64,000 nt of DNA. It comes from CBDCYS01 sp965226185. Its GTDB lineage: Bacteria; Acidobacteriota; Terriglobia; Bryobacterales; UBA6623. The translations under genes were made by a program, and so were the position numbers. Below the pieces are notes generated by a model that was given only the letters and a program-made list of their open reading frames with translations, did no database searches and was not told the origin of the DNA. The stretch lies in NCBI GenBank assembly GCA_965226185.1, contig CBDDCT010000007.1:496001-560000 (forward strand). Direction: 5' to 3'. Positions 31,708-40,808 of this stretch are shown in pieces; within the stretch, counting starts at the first letter, position 1, and every line of letters starts with the position of its first letter.

Positions 31708-34491
31708 ATGAAGTATCGGCCAGGCGTGCTGGTGAGAATCTGCCTGCTACGCCGCTCTGCCGGGTGGTGGAAACTCGCGGCCGTGACGGTCCTATTCGCG
31801 GTATCGAGCCTCGCCGCGGACTCGCTGACTGGATCCGAAAGCACGCCCCCAAAGGCGGATTCGCAATCCGATGCAGCGGCACCCGTTTCTGACAGTGGCG
31901 CCGTTGCCGCGGCGGAACCCGCCGAGGCCCCGAGCGATTCCGGCGCCGCGGGCGGCCAGACGGCTGGCTCCAGCGCGGACCGGACGGCACTCAATCTCCT
32001 GGGCCAAGTCGATTCATCTTCCGGTGAGAGCCGCCGCAACGAAAATGTCGATATCACATTGATTGACAACAATGTCCTGAAAGAACTCAATATTCGCCTG
32101 GGCACGACGGCCACGATCATTCCAGGTTTTGACGCGGACAAAGGCTACTTCGGAGCGGAGTTCGGAGGCGCGCCGGCCGGCCAAATCCACCTTCCCGCCG
32201 CCAAGGTCTCGGGCTTTCACGGAAACATCTACGAGTCGCACAACAACAGCGTGTTCTCGGCGCGGTCGTTCTTTCAAGTCGGCGGTGTCAAGCCGGCCCG
32301 CACCAACGACTACGGCTTCCGGCTGGGCACGCCGTTGTGGAGCGGCGGACACTTCACCGTCGACGGAAACCAGCAAAGAATTCGGGGCAATGTCAACGGA
32401 AACGTCCTGGTTCCGGCTCCAGACGAGCGAACGCCGCTGGCCGCGGACCCGCGACTGAGAGCGTATGTGTCCAGGATTCTAGATTCGTTTCCCGACGAGC
32501 TGCCGAACCGAACCGACATCAATCCTCGCGCGCTCAACACGAATGCGCCTCAACAGATCGACGGCGATTCCATTGGCGCCCGGTTCGATCAAGCGGCCGG
32601 CGAGTCGGACGCGCTTTTTTTCAACTACCGCTTCAATACCCAAATCGTAAACGCTTTCCAACTGGTCAAGGGGCAGAACTCGGACACCACGACGCGCTCG
32701 CATGATGGCAAGATGACGTGGAACAGAACCTGGTCCGCCCGGACGAGCTCCGACGTATCGGCCGGATTCCAGCGCGTGACGTCTTTGATCGTTCAGGACG
32801 AGTCCGCTCTAGGCCCTATGATATGGTCCGGCCGGGAGATTGAGACGCTAGGGACCTCGAGTGTCCCGCTCGACCGCGCCCAGAACCAGTTTCGCTACGC
32901 CGCAATGGTCCGTCACACTCGGGGTGCGCACCTGTTAACGGGGGGTGCCGCGGTTGCGCGAGATCAGCTCAACGGCGTGGAGAGCTCCGGCCACACCGGC
33001 ATGATCATGTTCAACAGCGACTTCAAGGACGAGTTTGGCGGAACGCGGGATACGATCACGAATATTCGCCTGGGAACCCCCAGCAGGTTCCTAAAAGGCA
33101 TAGGCAATACCCATCGGGGATTTCGCCGCTGGCGCATGCAGTACTTCATGGGAGATCAATGGAGAGCCACCGCCAATCTGACCTTCAACCTGGGTATCCG
33201 GTATGAGCCGGTCACCACGCCGATTGAGGTGAACGGTCTTTCAGAACTCCCCTATGGTTGCGACTGCAACAATTTCGCTCCGCGCTTTGGTTTTGCCTAC
33301 CGGGCGGGAGCGTGGGGTATTTTCCGAGGCGCCTACGGGCTGCATTACGGGGAGATTTTCGCGGCGACCTATAGCCAGGAAAGGTTCAATCCGCCCCAAA
33401 ACATTCGTGTCAGCGTGACCGCGCCGAACCTGCTGGATCCACTGGCGGGGCTGTCTTTGGATGCCTTCGACCCCAACGCCCGCAGCACGGTAACCCGGAT
33501 TTCACCCGATCTCGTAGCGCCCTACTCTCACCAGTACAACTTTAGCTGGGAATTCGCCCCGGCGAGGAATTGGACCCTTCGCCTGGGCTATTTGGGAAGC
33601 CGCACGCACCGCCTGCTGGCCGGGTGGCCGTTCAACAGGGCTCGATCCGTGCCGGGGATTGAGCTGACGACCAAGACGGTCAACGACAGAAGACCCGACC
33701 CGCGTTTCTTCGACATACGCCACATCCTGAACGGTTCACGGGCTTACTACGACGCGGCAAAAGCAAGCCTGACGACCTCGCGCTGGCACGGTCTTTCGAT
33801 GGACTGGTCCTATTGGTTCAGCAAAGCCATTGACTTGGGCGCGCATTACGCCAGCAACGCGGGCACTCGCGACGCTTTCGGGGGGCGCAGTCAGACCGAG
33901 TTTGAAGTCCACGGCGACGTCAAGGGCTTGAGCAACTTCGATCAGCCTCACGCATCTTCGTGGCGCCTCACCTACCAAACTCCGAGGCTTGGCGGCGCCG
34001 AGACTTTTTGGAATCGCGCCTTCGGGCGCTGGGAGTTGTTTTCGGTTGTCCTGCTCAAAACGGGTACGCCTTTCGTCGTTCGCTCGGGTTCGGACGGTCC
34101 CGGATTCGGCAATGTGGACGGAGCGTCCGGCGACCGTCCTGATATTGTCGACCCCTCGATCCTGGGCCGAAGCATCGATCACCCCGACACCGCCGCCTTG
34201 CGGCTGCCCCGCTCGGCTTTCGCTTTCATCCAGCCGGGAGAAGCCCGGGGCAACCTGGCCCGCAACGCCTTTCGCAAAGACGGCATCCGCAACGTGAACT
34301 TCGCTCTCTCGCGGAGCTGGAAGATCGCCGGAGAAAAGACGCTCACATTTCGGGCCGAGTCGATTAACTTTTTGAACACGCCCCAGTTCGCCGAGCCGGG
34401 CGGGGAACTGAGCGGCGCCAATTTCGGCCAGATCACCAACACGCTCAACGACGGGCGAACCTTTCGCTTTCTGCTGCGGTTTAGTTTCTAG
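31708..34491 (+). CDS. TonB-receptor-like outer-membrane beta-barrel protein
   Basis: This is a protein of about 927 residues. After a signal peptide (GWWKLAAVTVLFAVSSLAA) comes an acidic Ala/Pro/Ser linker, then repeated aromatic-terminated beta strands typical of Acidobacterial TonB-dependent transporter barrels: 'FHGNIYESHNNSVFSARSFFQVG', 'WRATANLTFNLGIRYEP', 'NFAPRFGFAYRAG', 'NWTLRLGYLGSRTHRLL', 'LTFRAESINFLNTPQF', ending FRFLLRFSF with a terminal Phe as outer-membrane proteins need. It lacks the usual N-terminal regulatory beta-sandwich. In-frame starts also lie at 31612 and 31651; 31708 puts the signal peptide best. Likely role: uptake or binding of a polymer. Substrate unknown. Confidence 0.75.
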   Translation: MKYRPGVLVRICLLRRSAGWWKLAAVTVLFAVSSLAADSLTGSESTPPKADSQSDAAAPVSDSGAVAAAEPAEAPSDSGAAGGQTAGSSADRTALNLLGQVDSSSGESRRNENVDITLIDNNVLKELNIRLGTTATIIPGFDADKGYFGAEFGGAPAGQIHLPAAKVSGFHGNIYESHNNSVFSARSFFQVGGVKPARTNDYGFRLGTPLWSGGHFTVDGNQQRIRGNVNGNVLVPAPDERTPLAADPRLRAYVSRILDSFPDELPNRTDINPRALNTNAPQQIDGDSIGARFDQAAGESDALFFNYRFNTQIVNAFQLVKGQNSDTTTRSHDGKMTWNRTWSARTSSDVSAGFQRVTSLIVQDESALGPMIWSGREIETLGTSSVPLDRAQNQFRYAAMVRHTRGAHLLTGGAAVARDQLNGVESSGHTGMIMFNSDFKDEFGGTRDTITNIRLGTPSRFLKGIGNTHRGFRRWRMQYFMGDQWRATANLTFNLGIRYEPVTTPIEVNGLSELPYGCDCNNFAPRFGFAYRAGAWGIFRGAYGLHYGEIFAATYSQERFNPPQNIRVSVTAPNLLDPLAGLSLDAFDPNARSTVTRISPDLVAPYSHQYNFSWEFAPARNWTLRLGYLGSRTHRLLAGWPFNRARSVPGIELTTKTVNDRRPDPRFFDIRHILNGSRAYYDAAKASLTTSRWHGLSMDWSYWFSKAIDLGAHYASNAGTRDAFGGRSQTEFEVHGDVKGLSNFDQPHASSWRLTYQTPRLGGAETFWNRAFGRWELFSVVLLKTGTPFVVRSGSDGPGFGNVDGASGDRPDIVDPSILGRSIDHPDTAALRLPRSAFAFIQPGEARGNLARNAFRKDGIRNVNFALSRSWKIAGEKTLTFRAESINFLNTPQFAEPGGELSGANFGQITNTLNDGRTFRFLLRFSF

Positions 34492-34777
34492 GAGTGGTGC
34501 GCTCCGCAGCCACTAAAACTAAACTGGGATTTCGAGTGAATACATCCTGAACCCCGAGGTGCACGCAGGGCGTCCCATCCGAATTTCGCTTAGCCTATTC
34601 TCGCTGGGCGGGCGGAGTTGCGTTAAACAGCGTGTTCGGGCAGTGACCTACGACGGCGAATGATGATCTTTTCGTCGGGGAGTTCATCATGGAGCGCGGA
34701 ACGCTGTTCTGGGCCGAAAGCGTTGAGAGTTGGAGTGCGGTTCGCACGCACAAAGTGAAGTGCGGTTGCTCCGGGCG
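34492..34777. other. Intergenic stretch without recognised gene
   Basis: About 285 bp after the receptor-like gene. No supported gene or repeat; small frames only. Confidence 0.4.
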
Positions 34778-34865
34778 GCAGCAGCCGGCTGGCCCGCGGA
34801 TACTTCGGCTGGCCCACCGCATGCCACCGGCGGCGAATCGTCTCCACGGCAAACGAGGCCGTGTC
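34778..34865 (-). pseudogene. ISAzo13-type transposase fragment
   Basis: The minus frame reads DTASFAVETIRRRWHAVGQP then KYPRASRLL, matching the internal DTAEFAVETIRRWW..MG...YP.A.RLL block of ISAzo13-family transposases. It covers only about 30 codons and is flanked by unrelated sequence. It is a second ISAzo13 remnant, besides the one at 21321. Confidence 0.55.
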
Positions 34866-35103
34866 GCTAAGCGCCTAAGACGACCGGGGGGGCATGGCAG
34901 TCTCACCCGAGTCCGCGCACCCAGGCTTGGTTCGCGGCGTTTTGCTCAACCTCGATACGGACGACATTCCCCCGATCGCCCTCTCTGCGTGTTCCAGAGC
35001 CCCAGAACCGCATCTGCTATGATCGAGCGATTAAGCGAAGTTTCCCGCAACCGGCCAGGCGGTTGGCCCGCATTAGCAACAAGCCGGAGTTTCCCAGCAT
35101 TCC

Positions 35104-35955
35104 ATGGCCTGGTTTGAAAAGCCGAAAGACGGCGATGCCCAGCCCGAGCAGCGGCGTGTGCGCACCGAGGGCCTATGGATCAAGTGCGACTCCTGCCGCG
35201 CGACTATCTGGAAAAAGGACCTCGAAGCCAATCAGATGGTCTGTCCCAAGTGCGGGTTCCATTTCAAAATCGACGCGCTGACCCGCCTGAGGTTTCTGCT
35301 GGACGATGAGAACTGGGACACGTTTGACAACAGCCTGCGCACAACCGACGTTCTAGGGTTTGTCGACTATAAGACTTATCAGGAGCGGCTCGAGAAAGCA
35401 GAGAAGACGACGGGCCTGAAGGACGCTATCATCTCCGCTGTGGGCACGTTGAAAGGGCGTGCGGTCGCCGTTTGTGTCATGGAGTACCGCTTTATTGGCG
35501 GCAGCATGGGAGCCGTCGTTGGAGAAAAAATCACCCGCGCCATCGAGCGAGCACAGCAGCGAAACCTGCCGCTGATTATCGTATCCGCTTCCGGCGGCGC
35601 GCGCATGATGGAAGGCGCGGTCAGCCTGATGCAGATGGCGAAAATCTCAAGCGCCCTAGTCAAGCTCGTTCAGGCGCGCATCCCCTATCTCAGCATTCTC
35701 ACCGATCCCACGACCGGCGGCGTGACGGCCAGCTACGCCATGCTGGGAGACCTCAACCTGGCCGAACCAGGAGCGCTGATCGGGTTCGCCGGCCCCCGCG
35801 TGATCGAACAAACGATTCGCCAGAAGCTGCCCAAGGGCTTCCAGCGGGCGGAGTTTCTGGTCGAGCACGGCATGATCGACGCCTTGGTTCCCCGTCCTGA
35901 GATGAAAGATTTTGTCGCTCATGCGTTGGACTTTTTTTGCGGCCCGGCGGAATGA
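35104..35955 (+). CDS. accD: Acetyl-CoA carboxylase carboxyltransferase beta subunit
   Basis: This is a protein of 283 residues. The N-terminal zinc ribbon has C28, C31, C47 and C50 (CDSC...CPKC), then the crotonase-like carboxyltransferase fold with VMEYRFIGGSMGAVVGEKITRAIERA, SASGGARMMEGAVSLMQMAK, TDPTTGGVTASYAMLGD and GFAGPRVIEQTI. With AccA it transfers CO2 from carboxybiotin to acetyl-CoA, the first step of fatty-acid synthesis. The next gene overlaps its stop (ATGA), a widespread accD-folC arrangement. Confidence 0.96.
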   Translation: MAWFEKPKDGDAQPEQRRVRTEGLWIKCDSCRATIWKKDLEANQMVCPKCGFHFKIDALTRLRFLLDDENWDTFDNSLRTTDVLGFVDYKTYQERLEKAEKTTGLKDAIISAVGTLKGRAVAVCVMEYRFIGGSMGAVVGEKITRAIERAQQRNLPLIIVSASGGARMMEGAVSLMQMAKISSALVKLVQARIPYLSILTDPTTGGVTASYAMLGDLNLAEPGALIGFAGPRVIEQTIRQKLPKGFQRAEFLVEHGMIDALVPRPEMKDFVAHALDFFCGPAE

Positions 35956-37262
35956 CCTATCTGGAGGCAGTCCGTTACCTGCTCTCATTGCTGGGTGACA
36001 TTCGCGGCTCGAATTTCGGGCTACAGCGGATGGAACGCCTGACGGCGCGGCTTGGCCAACCGCAGCGATCTTTCCAGACGGTCCACATCGCCGGAACCAA
36101 CGGCAAGGGCTCGACAGCGGCCTTCATCGAATCGGGCCTGCGGGCCTCCGGCAAAACAACGGGGCTCTACACCTCCCCCCACCTGGCAAGGTTCAACGAG
36201 CGGCTGCGGCTGAATGGCGCGGAAGTCAGCGACAGCGGTTTCACGGCAGCGGTCGAGGAAGTGCGGGCGGCAAATGAATGGCTGGTTTCGCGCGAGGGGC
36301 GGCAAGCGCACCCCACATTCTTCGAGTCCGTGACCGCCGTTGCGTTTTGCGGTTTCCGCAATGCCGGGGTCGATTGGGGCATTGTCGAGGTCGGCCTGGG
36401 AGGACGTCTCGACGCGACGAATGTCGTTGACCCGGCGCTCGAGGTGATTACTCAGGTCGATCTGGACCACGAGCGTTTTCTGGGCAAGGGCAAGGCTTCG
36501 ATCGCCGCCGAGAAGGCCGGCATCCTCAAGCCGGGCACTCGCGCGGTAGTGGCTCCACAGCGCCTCGAGGCTTGGGCCGTGATCGAGGAGCGCGCCAAGC
36601 AGCTCGGAGTGGAGGTGATTCGCATCGGCCGAGACTGGCAAGCACGGAGCCTCTCCGAGCAGCGGGGTTGCTACCGCTTTGAAGCCTGGAAAACGCCGGA
36701 CGAGAATTCCCCGGCAAAAACAATCGAAATTGCACTTCCCCTTGCCGGAGAGCATCAAGTATGGAATGCGTTAACGGCCGCGGCCTCTCTTGACGCGCTG
36801 GAAGCGCCGCCGACGGCTATCTCCCGCGGGATCGGGAGTACCGAATGGCCTGGGCGATTGGAGCGGCTGCCGGGCCGGCCGGAGGTTCTTCTCGACGCCG
36901 CTCACAACCCAGCCGGGGCTCGCGCCCTGGCGAACTTTTTGACGAAGCACGAAAACGGACGCCGCATTCATTTAATCTATGGGGCCGTCCGAGACAAGGC
37001 GATCGACGAGGTGGCGAGCAGCTTGTTCCCGTGCGCGGATCGGGTTATTCTGACGCGCGCCGCGGTAGCAAGATCGGCCAGCCCCCAAACACTACTGACG
37101 ATCGCCGACCATCATCACGAGCACATTTCGTTGTCGCGGAGCATCGACGAAGCCATGGAACAGGCGCGCGCGGGAGCATCGGCGGAGGACCTGATTGTCG
37201 TCACCGGGTCTATTTTCCTAGTCGGTGAGGCAAGAGAGTTGCTGCGTGCCGTGGCGGTCTAG
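35952..37262 (+). CDS. folC: Dihydrofolate/folylpolyglutamate synthase
   Basis: This is a protein of 436 residues of the Mur-ligase fold. The P-loop is HIAGTNGKGSTAAF, then YTSPHLARFNERLRLNG, VDWGIVEVGLGGRLDATN, TQVDLDHERFLG and AAEKAGIL, and the C-terminal domain contains LLDAAHNPAGARAL. It adds glutamate residues to dihydropteroate and folates, using ATP. I chose the ATG at 35952, overlapping accD's stop, over a TTG at 35937. Length and motifs are complete. Confidence 0.94.
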   Translation: MTYLEAVRYLLSLLGDIRGSNFGLQRMERLTARLGQPQRSFQTVHIAGTNGKGSTAAFIESGLRASGKTTGLYTSPHLARFNERLRLNGAEVSDSGFTAAVEEVRAANEWLVSREGRQAHPTFFESVTAVAFCGFRNAGVDWGIVEVGLGGRLDATNVVDPALEVITQVDLDHERFLGKGKASIAAEKAGILKPGTRAVVAPQRLEAWAVIEERAKQLGVEVIRIGRDWQARSLSEQRGCYRFEAWKTPDENSPAKTIEIALPLAGEHQVWNALTAAASLDALEAPPTAISRGIGSTEWPGRLERLPGRPEVLLDAAHNPAGARALANFLTKHENGRRIHLIYGAVRDKAIDEVASSLFPCADRVILTRAAVARSASPQTLLTIADHHHEHISLSRSIDEAMEQARAGASAEDLIVVTGSIFLVGEARELLRAVAV

Positions 37263-37473
37263 ACCGAAGTTCCACGGGCCGATTTGGGGTTAAGCGCAGC
37301 CAAGGAAAGGAGCTAGTGTTGCCGCGCGGCTTTGCTTCGATTCCGGCCGAGGGCAAGTGCACACATTGTCCTGCTGATCCGCGGGGCAGACCTGGGCCGA
37401 AAAGGAAGTGGCGGTTTCGCCATGCGGGTCGTTGGCTCAGGACGGGGCTCAGGATAGGGCTCGGGAGGCGAGC
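37263..37473. other. Short intergenic stretch
   Basis: Contains a GGGAGG ribosome-site candidate at 37462-37467 in front of the GTG at 37474. Otherwise I see nothing. Confidence 0.4.
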
Positions 37474-38697
37474 GTGACAATCTCTGAACTTTGGACCTGG
37501 AAGGGAACCGCCGGCCGCGGCCGTTACGCCCTCGTGGGACTGATAGGATTCGCGCTCTAACACAACATGGACCGCGTCCTCTCCAGCGCCGTTTTTGAGC
37601 GGGAGTGGGGGTTGTTCAACTATTGGATCTCTCCCGTGGAGTTTCCGTCGCTGACCGATGCGGACACCCGGTTCCTGCTCGTCATGGTGGCGATGTCGCT
37701 GCCCTTTATTTGGGTTGGACTGGCCATGACCCTCAAGCGCTTGCAATCGGCCGGCCTGCCCGCGTGGGGAGTGGCGTTCTTCTTTCTGCCCTTTCTGAAT
37801 TTGCTTTTCTTCCTGATCCTCTGCGTGCTTCCGGAGAGGACGCCGGAGGCAACCACTCGCCGCGAGTCCTGGCTCGACCGCCTGATTCCGATTCATCCCA
37901 TTGGAAGCGCCGCGATGGGTCTGCTGGCTACTACCGCGCTGGGGCTTCCGGTGGTTTTGCTCGCTACCGAGGGTCTGGGGAACTACGGCTGGGGGCTGTT
38001 TGTTGGACTGCCGTTTTGTGTCGGTCTGGTTTCCGTACTTGTCTATACCTATCACGAGTCTCGGAGTTTGCTGATCTGTCTACTGGAGGCGACGATTGCC
38101 ATTTTCATCTGGGTGTCCTTGTTGATCGCGACCGCCATCGAAGGGCTGATCTGCGTCATGATGGCGGCGCCGCTGGCCCTTCCGCTGGCTCTGCTTGGAG
38201 GCGCTGTCGGCTACCTGATCCAGCGCCGGGGCGGAGCGGGCTGGGAAGCGGCTCACGTGTACCCGGCGCTTGTGGCGGCCTTGCCGTTGCTGCTGGTGGC
38301 CGAGAACGCCTCCCAACCGCCGGCTCCGGTTTTCGAGGTTCGCACTTCGATCGAGATTCAAGCGGCGCCGGCGGCGGTTTGGAAACAGGTGGTTTCGTTT
38401 AGCGAGCTTCCCGAGCCTCAAGAGTGGCTTTTCCGCCTGGGGATCGCGTATCCAATTCGTGCCGAGATTGCGGGTGCCGGACCTGGGGCGGTGCGTCACT
38501 GCGTCTTTTCGACCGGCGCTTTCGTGGAGCCGATCGAGGTCTGGGAGGAACCCCGCTTGCTGAAGTTTTCGGTCACATCCAATCCTCCACCGATGCAGGA
38601 GTGGACTCCCTACGAAGCGGTTCATCCTCCTCACCTAAGTGGCTTCCTGGAGTCGGATGGCGGTCAGTTTCTTCTTAGAGCAAATTCAGAGCTCTCA
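37474..38697 (+). pseudogene. DUF805-like/SRPBCC membrane protein, broken by a nonsense codon and an IS630
   Basis: From GTG 37474 (ribosome site GGGAGG) the frame reads VTISELWTWKGTAGRGRYALVGLIGFAL, then TAA at 37558-37560, then HNMDRVLSSAVFEREWGLFNY.... The TAA stands where a Lys (AAA) would continue the frame, so one substitution explains the break; translation could restart at ATG 37567. The remainder has about six membrane helices (to residue 240) followed by an SRPBCC ligand-binding domain (VRTSIEIQAAPAAVWKQVVSF...). The frame stops at the IS630 border (38698). The rest of the gene lies at 39703-39906. Confidence 0.75.
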
Positions 38698-39647
38698 TAG
38701 TCCATAGCCGCAGTGGCGGAAGCAAGCTTGAACGTGGTGCGGAGCAACGGTGGCGAGGGCGTCGGTGAGGCCTTGTTCGAGGGCGGAAAGCGTGCGGGCT
38801 TGGGCAGCCCGCAGGTGTTGCTTGATCTGGGCCCAGCACTGTTCGATGGGGTTGAAGTCGGGTGAGTAGGGCGGCAAGTAGAGCAACTCAGCGCCGCGTG
38901 ATTCGATCTGCTCGCGCACCCCGGCGACCTTGTGCGCCGCCAGATTGTCCATCACCACGACATCGCCGGGTTGGAGTTGCGGAGCCAACACCCGCTCCAG
39001 ATAAGTGAGGAAGATCTCGCTGTCGGTCGCCGCCTCGATGCTCATCGCGGCCAGCCATCCGGAAGACCGAATCGCCCCCAAGATGCTGAGTGTTCGCCAA
39101 TGCCCCGCAGGCACGCCTTGGCGCACACGGCGGCCCCCAAGAGCACGTCCGCAGCGGCGGGTCATGCTGGTGGTGATGCCGCTTTCGTCCAGGAAAATCA
39201 ACCGATCCGGGTCGATCCGGCTCACCTGTTCACGCCAGAGCGCGCGACGCCGCGCGACGGCGGCGACATCCTGCTCGGCGGCGTAGACCGACTTTTTTTT
39301 AAGCGCAGCCCCATCTCGCGCAACACACTCCACAGCCGTCCGATACTGGCCTTCAACCCCAATTCGCCGCGCAGCCGCGACTGCAACTGCTGCAAGGTCA
39401 GATCCGGCTGCTCCTCGATCCACTCATACAGCCGCCGCCGTATTTCGTCGCTGAACTTGCTGCGGGGACCGCGCGGCCCTGACGGTGGCCGCACCCAGCT
39501 GCCGCTGCGGTAAAACGCCGCCGACACCTTCCTGGCCCAGCCCTCGCTGACGTGGAACCGCTGGGCCAACGCCGACAGGCTTCCGTCTCCCTGCTGATGC
39601 GCCTCGATCAATTTCTGACGCAGATCATCCGAGTAAGCTCTCGCCAT
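38695..39647 (-). CDS. IS630-type transposase (two frames, likely -1 frameshift)
   Basis: OrfA (39647 down to 39222) is the HTH part: ARAYSDDLRQKLIEAHQQG, then SALAQRFHVSEGWARKV, PRGPRSKFSD and LQSRLRGELGLKAS. OrfB (ending 38695) has the DDE core: LIFLDESGITTSMTRR (first Asp), VVMDNLAAHK (second Asp) and YSPDFNPIEQCWAQIK (Glu). The frames overlap at an A8 run (39293-39300 as T on this strand; codons L-K-K / K-K-S). A -1 slip there would join them into one product, as is known for IS630-type elements. The DDE residues are intact. Confidence 0.85.
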
Positions 39648-39688
39648 CGTCCTTGCGCCGAAGTTTCGCCAGTGCCGTTTATATTATA
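38698..39688 (-). mobile_element. IS630-family insertion sequence (~990 bp)
   Basis: The element is flanked by TA (38698-38699 and 39687-39688), the target duplication expected for IS630/Tc1-mariner elements. The ends show imperfect inverted repeats (left TAGTCCATAGCCGCAGTGGC; right inverted TATAATATAAACGGCACTGG). It splits the membrane/SRPBCC gene. Confidence 0.85.
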
Positions 39689-39702
39689 GTTGAAACTGCT
39701 CT

Positions 39703-39906
39703 AGCCCTTTACCGCGGGGGCGAACCCGGCTCGAGGGGACGACCTGGTACCGGCATAGCCTTTGGCCCGCGGCGTATTGGAAGATTTGGTCGGACGGGAT
39801 CATTCACCAGATTCATCTTCGGGTGCTGCGGCATATCAAGATTTTGGCGGAATCGCAGACCCCAAGGCGGACGCCGCCGCCGCTGGCCAGCGGAGCCGCG
39901 GATTAG
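39703..39906 (+). pseudogene. 3' fragment of the membrane/SRPBCC gene
   Basis: Downstream of the IS630 the plus strand reads SPLPRGRTRLEGTTWYRHSL, then WPAAYWKIWSDGIIHQIHLRVL and RHIKILAE, stopping at 39906. This is the usual ending of these DUF805-like/SRPBCC proteins (G.TRLEGTTWYRH.(M/L)WPA.YW..WSD.IIH.IH.RVL.HIK). It is in a different frame from the 5' part once the IS is removed, so at least one more indel has occurred. Confidence 0.75.
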
Positions 39907-40044
39907 TGCGAGTTTGTGAAGCTCGTACTGGGATGTGCCGACGGCCGCCGCACCGTGAGTTCCAAACCAATGTATCGCTCATCTGTTTTGGCGAACGCTG
40001 TTGCCCCAATGCCGCGCACCACTAGCACTCCCTTCAGAGGCCTA

Positions 40045-40053
40045 TGCTATACT
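40045..40053 (+). promoter_or_regulatory. Extended -10 promoter candidate for the RRM gene
   Basis: TGCTATACT (extended -10, TGn then TATACT) lies about 110 bp upstream of the RRM gene. A matching -35 is not clear. A GGAGGT at 40133-40138 lies 28 bases before the ATG at 40166, too far for normal use. Confidence 0.3.
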
Positions 40054-40165
40054 GACGGGTTCTCCCTGATGTACCCTTCCCGTACGGCGTATGAGACGTA
40101 GTCGTGCGCCCTATTCGGCAGACGATCATTCCGGAGGTAAAACTCAAACGAAGAGTGTGAAATGA

Positions 40166-40558
40166 ATGGGCTATAACATTTATCTGGGCAACTTACCACA
40201 ATGGGTCACGGCCGACGACATCAAGTCGTGGATCGAAGGCAGCGACCTGGTCAGCGACTCCGTGCGGGTCATCCGTGACTTCGAAACTCAGGAGTCGAGA
40301 GGTTATGCGTTCGTCGAAGCGCCGAACTCCGAAGAGATGCAGGCGATCATCCAGCGCTTCCACCGCGCACCCATCGAAGGGCGCCTGCTGCAAGCCAAAG
40401 AAGCGCACGCCAAAGGGGAAAGACCGGCCCGAGCCAAGCCTCCCCGCAAGCGCCGCAAGCCAGAACAGACTGCCACGGCCGAAGCCGGCGCGGCCAGCAA
40501 AAGCGATGACGAGCAGGCGATTGGTAATCTTGGCGAGGTTCTGCAAAAGGCGCTCTAG
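40166..40558 (+). CDS. RRM-domain RNA-binding protein
   Basis: This is a protein of 130 residues with one RNA-recognition motif: RNP2 is IYLGNLP (residues 5-11) and RNP1 is RGYAFVEA (about 45-52). The tail is rich in Lys, Arg, Pro and Ala (residues 85-115), ending in an acidic helix. Bacterial RRM proteins of this type bind RNA in the cytoplasm and are often cold- or stress-related, as is known for cyanobacterial and other members. Its partner RNA is unknown. It starts with ATG; the next gene is separate. Confidence 0.85.
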   Translation: MGYNIYLGNLPQWVTADDIKSWIEGSDLVSDSVRVIRDFETQESRGYAFVEAPNSEEMQAIIQRFHRAPIEGRLLQAKEAHAKGERPARAKPPRKRRKPEQTATAEAGAASKSDDEQAIGNLGEVLQKAL

Positions 40559-40808
40559 CTCTCGCCGGCTGTCCCTCGTATTTGTCTGATAGATTCCCCC
40601 CCTGGTGTGGCTGCCCGTTCCTGTGTTTTGAAGCGCGCCGATAAGCCGCCCTTGAAGCTGCTTTGTGTCCAAGCACGCCGCCCGCTGGCGAAAGAACGCA
40701 GCTTCTCAGCACGGCTTTGGATCCGGCGATCAACGCGCGATTCTTCTGGCCTGATCCCTATTTCCCCGATCGGTTCGCTAAACTGGAGCAGACCAAAAAC
40801 ATGAAGCT

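Noticed and set aside
37210..38055. A 281-codon minus-strand frame opposite the membrane/SRPBCC gene
   Set aside because: Shadow of the real plus-strand frame; sequence is Gln/His/Arg-rich without family features.
40133..40138. GGAGGT as the ribosome site of the RRM gene
   Set aside because: It is 28 bases from the ATG, too far for normal initiation, and no better start lies in frame after it.
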